Source: Chloroflexota bacterium
GTDB lineage: Bacteria; Chloroflexota; Chloroflexia; Chloroflexales; Roseiflexaceae
Reading direction: 5' to 3'
Length of the DNA: 63,233 nucleotides
Assembly (NCBI GenBank): GCA_013388755.1
Contig: JACAEQ010000009.1
Span: forward strand, 1 to 63,233
The notes beneath the pieces were generated by a model. That model worked only from the letters and a program-made list of their open reading frames with translations. It was not told the DNA's origin and searched no databases. Positions within the stretch are counted from its first letter, which is position 1, and the number at the start of each line of letters is the position of its first letter. Position numbers and translations under genes: made by a program. This document shows positions 46,584-56,061 of this stretch, piece by piece.

Positions 46584-46841
46584 CTCAGGCATAATGCGGC
46601 GCCGATCAGAGGCCTGGAACGACGACACGTACGCGGAGCGCCAGCGGAAACCTGCAGGAAGCTGCCGATGCCCTGCGCCGAAACGAGGCACAGACGCACC
46701 ACGGGGCTTTCTGGAGAGCCTGCGACTCTCCGGGCCACCTGCCGGCAACGGGCAACACACCGTGTGGAATGAACGACACGTTACGTGGTGGGATGGATTG
46801 TGCGCCTGTTGCGCCTGCGGCGGCGCGCTCCTCCTGATCAA

Positions 46842-46915
46842 CACTCTGCCGAGGGCAAGAAGCCGGATCACGCGAGTCGCTCACGCGGGTGACCGCGTAA
46901 GTCATGTCATTAAGG
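46842..46915 (+). repeat. Two-hairpin dispersed repeat, copy C
   Basis: CACTCTGCCGAGGGCAAGAA then GCGAGTCGCTCACGCGGGTG and a GCGTAAGTCATGTCATTAAG tail. Hairpins are TGCC-GAG-GGCA and GTCGCTC-ACGC-GGGTGAC (two wobble pairs). It ends at the ribosome-binding site of the transaldolase gene. Confidence 0.65.
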
Positions 46916-46923
46916 AAACGCAG

Positions 46924-47568
46924 ATGCAGATCTATCTCGATACGGCAAATCTGGAAGAGATCCGCACAGCCGCGAGCTGGGGCGTATTGAGCGGCGTAAC
47001 AACGAACCCATCGCTGATGGCGAAAGAGAAAGGCGCGGATTTTCGCGCGACGATCCAGGAGATTGCGAGCCTGGTTGACGGGCCGATCAGCGCCGAAGCG
47101 ATATCGCTCGATGCGGAAGGCATGGTGCGCGAGGGGCAAGAGTTCGCCACATGGCACCCGAACGTGGTGGTCAAAGTGCCGAGCACCACCGAGGGTCTCA
47201 AGGCCGTCTCTCGCCTGGCGCGGGACGGTATACGCTGCAATGTGACATTGTGTTTCAATGCGGCCCAGGCGTTGCTGGCCGCGCGCGCCGGCGCGTTCAT
47301 TATCAGCCCGTTCGTTGGCCGTGTTGACGACATTGGCGTGGATGGCATGAGCCTGATCCGCGAGATCGTTCAGATCTATCGCCAGCATCATATCTCAACG
47401 CTGGTTCTCTCAGCGTCAATCCGCCATCCACGACATATCGTCGAGTCGGCGCTCGCCGGCGCCGATATTGCGACCTGTCCATTCAAGGTGCTTGAGCAGA
47501 GTATGAAGCACCCACTTACCGACATTGGCATTGAGCGTTTCCTGGCAGACTGGAAAGCGCGGCAGTAA
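46924..47568 (+). CDS. tal: Transaldolase, short (FSA/TalC-like) subfamily
   Basis: A 214-residue aldolase of the small transaldolase/fructose-6-phosphate aldolase group. It starts [20 protein letters not shown], with [12 protein letters not shown], the Schiff-base lysine in [14 protein letters not shown], and [20 protein letters not shown] with [10 protein letters not shown]. Length fits TalC/FSA. AAGGA precedes the ATG, provided by the end of a two-hairpin repeat. With transketolase downstream it forms the non-oxidative pentose-phosphate branch. An in-frame upstream extension lacks family similarity and is dropped. Confidence 0.94.
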   Translation: MQIYLDTANLEEIRTAASWGVLSGVTTNPSLMAKEKGADFRATIQEIASLVDGPISAEAISLDAEGMVREGQEFATWHPNVVVKVPSTTEGLKAVSRLARDGIRCNVTLCFNAAQALLAARAGAFIISPFVGRVDDIGVDGMSLIREIVQIYRQHHISTLVLSASIRHPRHIVESALAGADIATCPFKVLEQSMKHPLTDIGIERFLADWKARQ

Positions 47569-47573
47569 ATGTC

Positions 47574-47732
47574 AGTGCCTATCCAAAAAACGCTACGCCT
47601 CCTGTCATTGCGCGGAGCATGAGCGACCGCCTGCAGCGAGCGACGCGTGGCTGAAGCAATCGACCGGCGCGAGAGGAGATTGCTTCGCTCGCGATCGCAA
47701 TGACATTGACCATCTGGTTTTCGGATAGGCGC
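47574..47732. repeat. Complete MITE-like element between tal and tkt
   Basis: The left end AGTGCCTATCCAAAAAACG starts five bases after the tal stop. The right end GGTTTTCGGATAGGCGCC is its inverted counterpart. Inside are opposed REP arms (CCTGTCATTGCGCGGAGCAT and GCTCGCGATCGCAATGACAT). At about 159 bp it is the clearest copy in the window. Confidence 0.8.
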
Positions 47733-47775
47733 CAGGCAGAGATCTTTGACCCTTGATCCCTGACGAAAGGCAACC

Positions 47776-49794
47776 ATGACCTCCCGTTACTCCGACCTTG
47801 ACTGGCTCGTCATCAACACCATCCGCACGCTCGCGATTGATGGCGTGCAGGCCGCAAATTCAGGTCATCCTGGTTTGCCACTCGGCGCAGCGCCGATGGC
47901 CTACGTGCTGTGGACGCGATTCTTGCGTTTCGACCCGGCCGACCCGCACTGGCCCAACCGTGATCGGTTCGTTCTCTCGGCCGGCCACGGCTCCATGCTG
48001 CTCTACAGTCTGCTGCATCTCACCGGGTATGATCTACCACTCGATGAGTTGCGCCGTTTTCGCCAGTGGGGATCGCGAACGCCGGGGCATCCGGAAAGCC
48101 AGTTGACCCCGGGTGTCGAAGTCAGCACGGGCCCGCTTGGCCAGGGATTCGGTAATGGCGTGGGTATGGCAATGACCGAGGCATTCCTGGCAGCAACGTA
48201 CAATCGCCCGGGTCATACCCTGTTCGATCATTATACCTACGCGATCGTCAGTGACGGCGATCTGATGGAGGGTGTGGCTGCGGAGGCTGCTTCTCTGGCC
48301 GGTCACCTCAAACTTGGTAAACTGATCTATCTCTATGACGACAATCATATCTCACTCGACGGCCCCACCGACCTGACCTTCAGTGAAGAAGTGTTGCTGC
48401 GCTTTGCAGCCTATGGCTGGCACACCGCGCGCGTGGCCGACGGCAATAATCTCGATGCCATCGAAGCGGCCATTCGCGAGTCACAGGCGGTCACCGAGCG
48501 CCCTTCGTTGATTGCTGTTCGTACGATTATTGGCTACGGCAGCCCGAAGGCGGGCACAAGCAAGGTGCACGGGAGCCCGCTTGGCGCCGATGGCGTGCGC
48601 GCTACCAAGCAGGCGCTTGGATGGGATCCGGATGCGCACTTCTTCGTCCCTGACGAGGTGCATTCATACATGCAGGCCGCGCGCGAGCGCGGGGCCATGC
48701 TGCGCACTGACTGGCATGCCCGCCTGACCGCGTATGCGGCATCCTATCCAGCTGAAGCGCGCCAGTTGCGCCGCTCACTGGAAGGTGGCCTGCCGGATGG
48801 GTGGCGCGCGGCACTACCGGCCTTCGATGCGTCAGGCGGCGAGGTGGCGACGCGCGAAGCGTCAGGGAAAACGATCGTTGCGCTTCATGGCACGATCCCC
48901 TGGCTGATCGGCGGTTCAGCCGATCTGTCGGAAAGCACCAGGACACCGTATACGATGACTCACAGCTTCCAGGCGGACGCCTACCACGAGCGCGTGATCT
49001 GGTTCGGCGTGCGCGAGCACGGGATGGGTGCCGTACTGAACGGTATGGCGGCCCACGGTGGCGTAAAGCCCTACGGCGGAACGTTCCTGACGTTCTCAGA
49101 CTATATGCGCGGCGCGATTCGCCTGGCGGCGTTATCGCACCATCCGGTGGTCTACGTCTTTACGCACGATAGCATTGGCCTGGGTGAGGACGGCCCGACT
49201 CACCAGCCTGTTGAACAGATCGCGGCATTGCGCGCCATCCCAAATCTGTGGGTGATCCGCCCGGCCGATGCAAACGAAACCGTTGTCGCCTGGCAGGTCG
49301 CGCTTGAGCGATCCGCCGGCCCGACGGCACTGATCCTGAGCCGGCAAAAACTACCGGTGTTCGACCGCGCGACGATGGCGGATGCCGGGGGTGTGCAGTA
49401 CGGCGCCTATGTGTTGCGGGAGGCTGCGAACGGCACACCCCGGATCATTCTGATGGCGAGCGGATCAGAAGTGGCGCTTGCACTTCAGGTCCAGGCAACG
49501 CTGGCTGAACGCGGCGTGCCAGCGCGCGTCGTCAGCTTTCCCTGCTGGGAGGCGTTCGCGCAGCAACCAGAGGCGTACCGTGATACAGTGCTGCCGCCAG
49601 CCGTGCGGGCGCGTCTCTCGATCGAAGCGGGCGTAGCGCAAGGCTGGGAACGCTGGGTTGGCAACCACGGGGCATGTGTCAGTGTGGAGACTTTCGGCGC
49701 CTCGGCGCCGTATCAGGTGCTTTTTCAGCAGTACGGGTTCACGGTTGAACACGTAGTTGACCAGGCGCTGGCAGTCATTGGTCGGACGGGGTAA
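47776..49794 (+). CDS. tkt: Transketolase
   Basis: A 672-residue thiamine-diphosphate enzyme moving two-carbon units between sugars. Features: [57 protein letters not shown], the ThDP motif [57 protein letters not shown] and [18 protein letters not shown]. Full length, with the C-terminal [17 protein letters not shown] lies just upstream of the ATG. Adjacent to tal across a MITE-like element. Confidence 0.98.
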   Translation: MTSRYSDLDWLVINTIRTLAIDGVQAANSGHPGLPLGAAPMAYVLWTRFLRFDPADPHWPNRDRFVLSAGHGSMLLYSLLHLTGYDLPLDELRRFRQWGSRTPGHPESQLTPGVEVSTGPLGQGFGNGVGMAMTEAFLAATYNRPGHTLFDHYTYAIVSDGDLMEGVAAEAASLAGHLKLGKLIYLYDDNHISLDGPTDLTFSEEVLLRFAAYGWHTARVADGNNLDAIEAAIRESQAVTERPSLIAVRTIIGYGSPKAGTSKVHGSPLGADGVRATKQALGWDPDAHFFVPDEVHSYMQAARERGAMLRTDWHARLTAYAASYPAEARQLRRSLEGGLPDGWRAALPAFDASGGEVATREASGKTIVALHGTIPWLIGGSADLSESTRTPYTMTHSFQADAYHERVIWFGVREHGMGAVLNGMAAHGGVKPYGGTFLTFSDYMRGAIRLAALSHHPVVYVFTHDSIGLGEDGPTHQPVEQIAALRAIPNLWVIRPADANETVVAWQVALERSAGPTALILSRQKLPVFDRATMADAGGVQYGAYVLREAANGTPRIILMASGSEVALALQVQATLAERGVPARVVSFPCWEAFAQQPEAYRDTVLPPAVRARLSIEAGVAQGWERWVGNHGACVSVETFGASAPYQVLFQQYGFTVEHVVDQALAVIGRTG

Positions 49795-49911
49795 TACCAG
49801 AGAGCATTCGATCGTGCGGGATGATCGCACCCTGAGGAGCCGTGCAGCGGCGTAGTACAGAGTGCATGCCGGCTCACCTGATCACTGTATGTCTGCGTGC
49901 AACCGGGTAGA

Positions 49912-49963
49912 AGCGCCTGTCCGAAGAACGTATGGTTCGGCGCCATTGCGAGCCCGGTGTAGA
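49912..49963. repeat. MITE-like element, left half relic
   Basis: AGCGCCTGTCCGAAGAACGT followed by a degenerate REP arm (CGCCATTGCGAGCCCGG). No right end is seen before the acyl-CoA ligase gene. Confidence 0.55.
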
Positions 49964-49982
49964 TACGACCAGGGGGGACGTG

Positions 49983-51575
49983 ATGTATATTGGCGACTGG
50001 CTGGCGCGGCGAGCCGACCTGACACCGCACAGGGTTGCATTGCTTGACGCTGCCGGCGATATGCGACCGATCACCTTCCGCCAGTGGAATGCCGCCGCCG
50101 ACCGTACCGCCAGGTTCCTTGCCGACCGGTTCGGCATCCAGCGCGGCGACCGGGTAGCTGTGCTGGCCTTGAATTGCGTCGCCTATCTCGATATCTGGTT
50201 CGCCTGCGGTAAACTGGGTGCGATCCTGCAGAACCTCAACTGGCGCCTGACGCCACCTGAGCTTGCCGGACTGATTGCTGATGCGGAACCGGCGCTCCTG
50301 ATCTATGGCCCCGACTTCGTCGAGCAGGCGCGTACACTACGCGCCGCCAGCGCGGGACCGCGCTTCATGGCGCTCGACCCCGAGCGGCGCGCAGATCCGT
50401 CCGACCCGGTTTTCACCGCGCGCGACGAGGTTCCGGAGACGCCGTTGCCGCCCATCGATCTCATGGCCGATACCCCCTGGGTCATCTGTTATACCGGCGG
50501 CACCACCGGCCTGCCGAAAGGCGCCATCCTGACCCATGGCAACATCCTGTTCAACGCGGTCAATACCGTTGCCGGCTGGGGGTTGCGCCCCGACGATGTG
50601 ACCATCCTTAATGCGCCATTGTTCCATACCGGTGGCCTGAATGTGTTCACCGCGCCGCTGGCGCACATCGGCGGCGCTTCGATTGTGTGCCGCCAGTTCG
50701 ATACCGGCCAGGTATTCGACCTGATTGAGCACCATGGCGTAACGATCTATTTCGGCGTGCCGACCATGTTTCTCGCGCTCCAGCAGCATCCACGCTGGGA
50801 GACAGCCGATCTGTCGCGGGTGCGCTGGATGATCAGTGGCGGCGCACCCTGCCCGCCGCCGATATTCGATGCGTTTCGGCGCCGGGGCATCCCATTTCGT
50901 ACCGGTTATGGCCTGACGGAGGCTGGCCCGAATACGTTCTGGTTGCCCGACGAAGATGTCGAACGCAAGGCAGGAGCGGTTGGTTACCCTCTGCCGCATA
51001 TCGATGTGCGCCTGGTGAATGCGCAAGGGGAAGGGTGTGCTCCCGGCGAAGTCGGCGAATTGCTTATCCGCGGGCCACACGTGTGCGCCGGGTACTGGCG
51101 GCGACCCGCCGAAACGGCAACAACGATCGTTGACGGCTGGTTGCGCACTGGCGACCTGGCGCGGCAGGACGCGGCGGGATGTTATACCATTGTCGGGCGG
51201 TTGAAGGATGTGATTATCTCGGGTGGCGAGAATATCTACCCGGCAGAGGTTGAAGCGGTGCTGGCCGGGCATCCGGCAGTCGTGGAGGCGGCACTGATTG
51301 GCGTGCCGGACGCAACATGGGGCGAGGTGGGATGGGCCGTGGTCGTTCTGAGGGATCGTTGCATGGTGGATGCCGAACCTGCAGATGTGGAGCACCAGAT
51401 CACGGCCTACTGTCGCGAACGACTGGCACGCTACAAGATCCCCAGGCGTGTGATTGTTGTTGACGCGCTGCCGCGCACCGGGGCGGGAAAGGTGGACAAA
51501 CGGGCGTTGCGGGAGGTGCTGGGTGTGGGACGTGGGAACGTGGAACGTTCCACATTGCTGGATATACGAACATAG
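49983..51575 (+). CDS. AMP-dependent acyl-CoA synthetase (FadD-like)
   Basis: A 530-residue ANL-superfamily ligase that activates a carboxylic acid with ATP and CoA. Motifs are [20 protein letters not shown] (AMP-binding P-loop), GLTEAGPNTFWLP, LRTGDLARQD, GRLKDVIISGGENIYPAEVE and the C-terminal lysine in TGAGKVDKRAL. The start is ATG 49983, with GGGGGG nine bases upstream. The second ligase follows 22 bases later, so they are co-transcribed. The chain length or aromatic nature of the acid cannot be deduced from motifs alone. Confidence 0.92.
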   Translation: MYIGDWLARRADLTPHRVALLDAAGDMRPITFRQWNAAADRTARFLADRFGIQRGDRVAVLALNCVAYLDIWFACGKLGAILQNLNWRLTPPELAGLIADAEPALLIYGPDFVEQARTLRAASAGPRFMALDPERRADPSDPVFTARDEVPETPLPPIDLMADTPWVICYTGGTTGLPKGAILTHGNILFNAVNTVAGWGLRPDDVTILNAPLFHTGGLNVFTAPLAHIGGASIVCRQFDTGQVFDLIEHHGVTIYFGVPTMFLALQQHPRWETADLSRVRWMISGGAPCPPPIFDAFRRRGIPFRTGYGLTEAGPNTFWLPDEDVERKAGAVGYPLPHIDVRLVNAQGEGCAPGEVGELLIRGPHVCAGYWRRPAETATTIVDGWLRTGDLARQDAAGCYTIVGRLKDVIISGGENIYPAEVEAVLAGHPAVVEAALIGVPDATWGEVGWAVVVLRDRCMVDAEPADVEHQITAYCRERLARYKIPRRVIVVDALPRTGAGKVDKRALREVLGVGRGNVERSTLLDIRT

Positions 51576-51597
51576 GAGCAAGTGAGAAAGGACGACC

Positions 51598-53133
51598 ATG
51601 CACATCGGCGGATTGCTTACGCGGCATGCGCGGTATCGCCCGGATCACACCGCTGTGATCGTTGGTGATTCACGGCTGACGTACCGGCAATTCAACGCGC
51701 GCGTGAACCGGGTAGCGCATGCGTTACTTGACCTGGGCTTGCGCAAAGGCGACAAAATCGCGACGTTGCTGCCAAACTGCCTGGAGTTGCTCGATGTGTA
51801 CTGGGCAGCGGCAAAGACGGGCCTGGTGGTCGTGCCCATGAGCACGCTCCTGCGCGGCCAGGGGCTTACATCGCTCCTGCGCGACTCCGACACGGCTGCC
51901 GTGGTAACCAGCACGGCACACGCGCCGGTTTTCGACGCCGTTCGCGGCGAGCTCAATATAGCGCCCGACCGCTGCCTGGTTATTGATGCGCCTGACCTGC
52001 CCGGCTATCGTGATTACCAGGCACTGATTGCGACCATGCCCGATACCGATCCGCAACATATTGAACTCAGCCGCGATGACCCGTACAACATCATGTACAG
52101 CAGCGGCACGACCGGCCTGCCGAAAGGCATTGTGCTGACGCATGGCGTGCGCGCCGGCTATGGCACGATCTTCGCTTCCTCATACCGCATCGTGCCGGAG
52201 AGTATCATTCTGCATGCCGGCGCGCTGGTGTTCAATGGCGCCTTCCTGACGTTTATGCCGGCCTTCTACCTTGGCACAACCTACATTCTCATGAAGGCGT
52301 TTGATGCCGGGCAACTGATCACAACGGCGGCGCGCGAACAGGTAACGCACATCAAACTGGTACCATCACAGATCGTTGCGCTCCTGAACGAACCAGAGTT
52401 CAATGCGCAGAATCTCCCGTCGATCGAGATGATTGGCTCAGTGGGCGCGCCGTTACACCTGGAACATAAGCTTGAACTGGAACGGCGTTTTCCCAACCGG
52501 CTCTATGAGTTGTATGGCCTGACCGAAGGTCTCATGACCATTCTCGATAAATACCATCGTGGCGAGAAGCTTGGCTCGGTGGGAGTTCCTCCGCCATTTA
52601 TGGAGATCAAAATCATTGACGACCAGGGCAACGAACTCCCTGCCGGCGCAGTTGGCGAAATCTGCGGCCGCGGCCCGCTGATGATGACCGGCTATTATGG
52701 GCGCCCGGACCTGACAGAGCAGACGATCGTCAATGGCTGGCTCCATAGCGGCGATGTGGGGTATGTTGATGCCGATGGATTCCTCTACCTGGTGGATCGC
52801 AAGAAGGACCTGATCATCTCCGGCGGCATCAATGTGTTTCCGCGCGACATCGAGGAAATCATCGTGCAGCATCCGGCAGTGCGCGAGGCGGCGGTTTTCG
52901 GCGTGCCCAGCGAGAAGTGGGGCGAGACGCCATTGGCCGCGGTCGTGCTGAAGGAATCTGGCCTGGCATCGGCTGAAGAGATCCTCCAGTGGACAAATGC
53001 GCGTGTGGAGGCCGGCTACCAGAAGGTCTCACAGGTGGTCATCATGGAAGACTTCCCGCGTAGTGCAGCGGGTAAGACGCTGAAGCGCGTGATGCGTGAT
53101 GCGTACTGGCAGGGACGCGAGAGTAAGATTTAG
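51598..53133 (+). CDS. AMP-dependent acyl-CoA synthetase, second copy
   Basis: A 511-residue ANL ligase, clearly diverged from its upstream neighbour. Motifs: [67 protein letters not shown] and the catalytic lysine in [11 protein letters not shown]. Having two ligases in one operon suggests two related acids or two steps of a catabolic route. AAAGGA lies before the ATG. Repeat arrays and then two hydrolase genes follow. Confidence 0.92.
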   Translation: MHIGGLLTRHARYRPDHTAVIVGDSRLTYRQFNARVNRVAHALLDLGLRKGDKIATLLPNCLELLDVYWAAAKTGLVVVPMSTLLRGQGLTSLLRDSDTAAVVTSTAHAPVFDAVRGELNIAPDRCLVIDAPDLPGYRDYQALIATMPDTDPQHIELSRDDPYNIMYSSGTTGLPKGIVLTHGVRAGYGTIFASSYRIVPESIILHAGALVFNGAFLTFMPAFYLGTTYILMKAFDAGQLITTAAREQVTHIKLVPSQIVALLNEPEFNAQNLPSIEMIGSVGAPLHLEHKLELERRFPNRLYELYGLTEGLMTILDKYHRGEKLGSVGVPPPFMEIKIIDDQGNELPAGAVGEICGRGPLMMTGYYGRPDLTEQTIVNGWLHSGDVGYVDADGFLYLVDRKKDLIISGGINVFPRDIEEIIVQHPAVREAAVFGVPSEKWGETPLAAVVLKESGLASAEEILQWTNARVEAGYQKVSQVVIMEDFPRSAAGKTLKRVMRDAYWQGRESKI

Positions 53134-53136
53134 ACC

Positions 53137-53302
53137 GGGAGACCGGGGGATTGGGAGACCCGGAGACTGGGAGACTGGGAGACCCGGAGACTGGGAGGCT
53201 CGGAGACTGTGGAGTATTCAGATCCAGGCTCGTGTCTGAAAAGCCATCAAGTCTCTCCCCTTCTCCCCCTCGTCCCTTCTCCCCCTCTCCCCTTCTCCCC
53301 TT
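53137..53302. repeat. Two opposed 8-bp-period tandem arrays
   Basis: 53137-53208 is nine tandem units of GGGAGACY/CGGAGACT type. 53255-53302 is six tandem units of CTCCCCTT/CTCCCCCT type, which in reverse complement are purine-rich (AAGGGGAG). The 46-base spacer is ordinary. The arrays lie between the second acyl-CoA ligase and the first hydrolase; the ribosome site AAAGGAG comes just after. Confidence 0.8.
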
Positions 53303-53323
53303 CTCCTCCAAAGGAGCCACAGC

Positions 53324-54106
53324 ATGTCATACATAACGGCGGGCGATCTGGAGATTCATTATCTCGAACATGGCTCGGGCGCGCCGGTACTCTTCCTTCA
53401 TGGCAACTGGGCCAGTTGTGGCTGGTGGGAGCCATTGCTGGCGTTGCTGCCAACCGGGTTCCGCGGGTTCGCACCCGATATGCGTGGCCGGGGCAAGACG
53501 CAGGGGCCGGATAACGATTATAGCCTGGCATCGCTGGCGCACGATATCCTGACATTCGCAGATGCTCTTCGCGTGAAGCGCTTCCATCTGGTGGGGCACT
53601 CGCTTGGCGCGGGTGTGGCGATGCAACTTGCGCTTGACCATGGCGACCGGGTGGCATCAATCACCGCGGTGGCGCCGCCGTGGGTTGACGGTATGCCACC
53701 CGCCGCCAACTCGGCTGAACGCCAGCAGATGTTGAAAGCTAACTTCGACATGTTTTCGATGGCGCTGAAGGCGCTTGCACCAACCGCACCGGATGATGCG
53801 TTCTGGCGCCGTCTGGTGACCGAAGGGCATGCGCAACGACTCGAGGCGGCACTGGGAGCAATCGAGGGCCTCGCTGCATGGGCCCCGGGCGACTCGCTGC
53901 GCGCCATCGCGTGTCCAAAGCTCGTCATCGCCGGCGAGAACGACATCCTGGTGACACCGCCGGTGGCAACCCGGGCTGCCGAGGCGCTCGGCGCATCTTT
54001 GACAATTATTCCAGGGGTCGGCCATTCACCAAACATTGAAGCACCGCACGTATGTATGGAGCTGTTGTTGGAGCTATGGCGGAACGTCGAACGTCAAGTG
54101 TTGTAA
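53324..54106 (+). CDS. Alpha/beta-hydrolase fold enzyme 1
   Basis: A 260-residue single-domain hydrolase: EHGSGAPVLFLHGNWASCGW (oxyanion region), RGFAPDMRGRGKTQ, the nucleophile elbow FHLVGHSLGAGVAMQLAL, the acid near VIAGENDILVTPP and the His in IIPGVGHSPNIEAPH. All triad members are present. It resembles MhpC/dehalogenase-like hydrolases that cleave esters or C-C bonds in catabolic routes. AAAGGAG precedes the ATG. The second hydrolase begins 18 bases later, in the same operon as two acyl-CoA ligases. Confidence 0.9.
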   Translation: MSYITAGDLEIHYLEHGSGAPVLFLHGNWASCGWWEPLLALLPTGFRGFAPDMRGRGKTQGPDNDYSLASLAHDILTFADALRVKRFHLVGHSLGAGVAMQLALDHGDRVASITAVAPPWVDGMPPAANSAERQQMLKANFDMFSMALKALAPTAPDDAFWRRLVTEGHAQRLEAALGAIEGLAAWAPGDSLRAIACPKLVIAGENDILVTPPVATRAAEALGASLTIIPGVGHSPNIEAPHVCMELLLELWRNVERQVL

Positions 54107-54124
54107 CGGCAAAGGAGCAGGTGT

Positions 54125-55186
54125 ATGGCAATCCCCACCCTTCCCGGTATCACCACGCAGACAGTTGAAACATCTCGCATCCGGATGTATGTGCGTAGCA
54201 GCGGCCCCGTAGATGGTGAACCGGTCATCTTCATCCATGGTAATGTCTCGTCGGCGGTCTTCTGGGAAGAGACCATGCTGGCATTGCCACCACACTATCG
54301 GGCAATCGCGCCCGACCTGCGCGGTTACGGCGATACCGAGGCGCTGCCCATCGACGCCACCCGCGGCCTGCGCGACTGGTCCGACGATCTGCGCGCGCTG
54401 GTTGAATCGCTGGGCCTGGGCAAGGTGCATCTGGTGGGCTGGTCAATGGGTGGCGGCGTGGTGATGCAATACGCCATGGACCACCCTGGCGGTGTGGCCA
54501 GCATCACCCTCAGCGCGCCGATGTCGCCCTACGGCTTTGGCGGAACGAAAGATACGGCAGGGACGCCGGTCGCGCCGGATTTTGCCGGGTCCGGCGGCGG
54601 CACGGCCAGCCCGGAGTTCGCGCGCCTGCTTGCCGAAGGCGACCGCGGGACAGCAAGCCCCAACAGCCCGCGCAATGTGATGAATGCCTTCTACTTCCGT
54701 CCGCCGTTCCAGGCCGCCCCCGATCGCGAGGAGGTCTATGTTTCATCACTGTTGTCAACGCGCACCGGCGAGGGGTTCTACCCTGGCGATATGACGCCGT
54801 CGGAGCACTGGCCGGGAGTGGCGCCGGGCAAGAAGGGTATCAACAACGCATTTTCGCCAAAGTACTGCAATCTCAGCGACTTTGCCGCAATCGCCCCCAG
54901 ACCTCCCGTCCTCTGGGTGCATGGCGAATCGGACCAGATCGTTTCCGACACGTCACTGTTCGACTTCGGATTTCTCGGGCAACTGGGCGCAGTGCCGGGG
55001 TGGCCGGGGGCCGAGGTGTGCCCACCGCAACCAATGATTGGCCAGATGCGCGCCGTGCTCGACGCCTATGCCGCGCGTGGCGGACGTTATGTCGAGCATA
55101 CACTGGCCGAATGCGGCCATTCGCCGCATATCGAGAAGGCAGAGGAGTTTCGCGCCCTGCTGGCGGCGCACCTCAACGGCGAGTGA
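54125..55186 (+). CDS. Alpha/beta-hydrolase fold enzyme 2 with long cap insertion
   Basis: A 353-residue hydrolase with EPVIFIHGNVSSAVFWEE, APDLRGYGDTEALP, the nucleophile motif VHLVGWSMGGGVVMQYAM, an unusually long lid (about residues 150-250, including a Gly/Ser-rich part FAGSGGGTASPEFAR), the acid in LWVHGESDQIV and the His in LAECGHSPHIEKAE. AAAGGAG sits before the ATG. Product and size differ clearly from hydrolase 1, so they are not recent duplicates. Likely an ester, lactone or epoxide substrate in the same pathway. Confidence 0.88.
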   Translation: MAIPTLPGITTQTVETSRIRMYVRSSGPVDGEPVIFIHGNVSSAVFWEETMLALPPHYRAIAPDLRGYGDTEALPIDATRGLRDWSDDLRALVESLGLGKVHLVGWSMGGGVVMQYAMDHPGGVASITLSAPMSPYGFGGTKDTAGTPVAPDFAGSGGGTASPEFARLLAEGDRGTASPNSPRNVMNAFYFRPPFQAAPDREEVYVSSLLSTRTGEGFYPGDMTPSEHWPGVAPGKKGINNAFSPKYCNLSDFAAIAPRPPVLWVHGESDQIVSDTSLFDFGFLGQLGAVPGWPGAEVCPPQPMIGQMRAVLDAYAARGGRYVEHTLAECGHSPHIEKAEEFRALLAAHLNGE

Positions 55187-55229
55187 CGCGCCTGTGCATG
55201 CGCTTCGTGCTGAACGAAAGGACCCCATC

Positions 55230-56048
55230 ATGCCCAGGCATCCCTGGCGCTACGATCACCTGACCTGGCTCGAAATCAAGGCTGCGGTCGCCCGTGACCC
55301 GCAGCCGGTCGTCGCGGTGCCCATCGGCGCTGTCGAGGATCATGGCCCGCATATGGCGATCTCGACCGACAACGACATTCTTGAGGATGTGCTGGCGGAA
55401 TGTGGCCGACGCGCCGCGGGAGATCTGCTGGTGCTACCGGTCATCCCGTTCGGCCTCGACGAACATCACATGGATTTCCCGGGCACGATCGCGATCGACA
55501 TGGAGACCACGCTGGCCTACCTCTCGCAGACAGCAATCTCGGTGGCGCGCCACGGGTTCACCCATATTCTGATCGTCAACGGCCACGGGTCGAACCAGTC
55601 GATCTGCGACCTGGCGGCACGCAAGTGCGTCATCGCCACCGGCACCGTCTGCGCCGCAACGACGGTCAACGCGGCGGTGAGCCCGGCGCTGGTGCAAGAT
55701 GTCCTCGATGCCGAGCGCAAGGGCGGCTGGGGATCGGTGGGTCACGCCTGCGAATATGAGACGGCGATGATGCTTCATCTGCACCCTGAGCGGGTGGATA
55801 TGAGCAAAGCCGACCGTGACATCGGGCAACTCAAGCTGACGTATTTCAACTGGGATCATCCGGAACCGTCGGCATACACCTGGCAGGACTGGTGGAGCCG
55901 GTTTTCGCGCGAGGGGATCTGCGGCGATGCGGCCGCTGCAACCGCCGAATTCGGCAAGCGAATGATGGACGTGACCGTGGAGCGGTTCGTGGCGATGGTG
56001 CGCGAGTTTCGCACGATTGCGATCCGCCCGCGGGTGGATCATCATTGA
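55230..56048 (+). CDS. Creatininase-family amidohydrolase
   Basis: A 272-residue metal-dependent enzyme of the creatinine amidohydrolase/MftE/FAPy-deformylase family. Metal-site motifs are AVPIGAVEDHGPHMAISTDN (Glu, His, Asp), IPFGLDEHHMDFPGTI, ILIVNGHGSNQ (His) and HACEYETAMMLHL (Glu). Such enzymes hydrolyse amide bonds in small rings or formamides. ATG 55230 has GAAAGGA six bases upstream. It is the last gene of the ligase-hydrolase operon, 43 bases after hydrolase 2, and converges on the regulator with 13 bases between. Confidence 0.9.
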   Translation: MPRHPWRYDHLTWLEIKAAVARDPQPVVAVPIGAVEDHGPHMAISTDNDILEDVLAECGRRAAGDLLVLPVIPFGLDEHHMDFPGTIAIDMETTLAYLSQTAISVARHGFTHILIVNGHGSNQSICDLAARKCVIATGTVCAATTVNAAVSPALVQDVLDAERKGGWGSVGHACEYETAMMLHLHPERVDMSKADRDIGQLKLTYFNWDHPEPSAYTWQDWWSRFSREGICGDAAAATAEFGKRMMDVTVERFVAMVREFRTIAIRPRVDHH

Positions 56049-56061
56049 CGTACCCGCCGGC

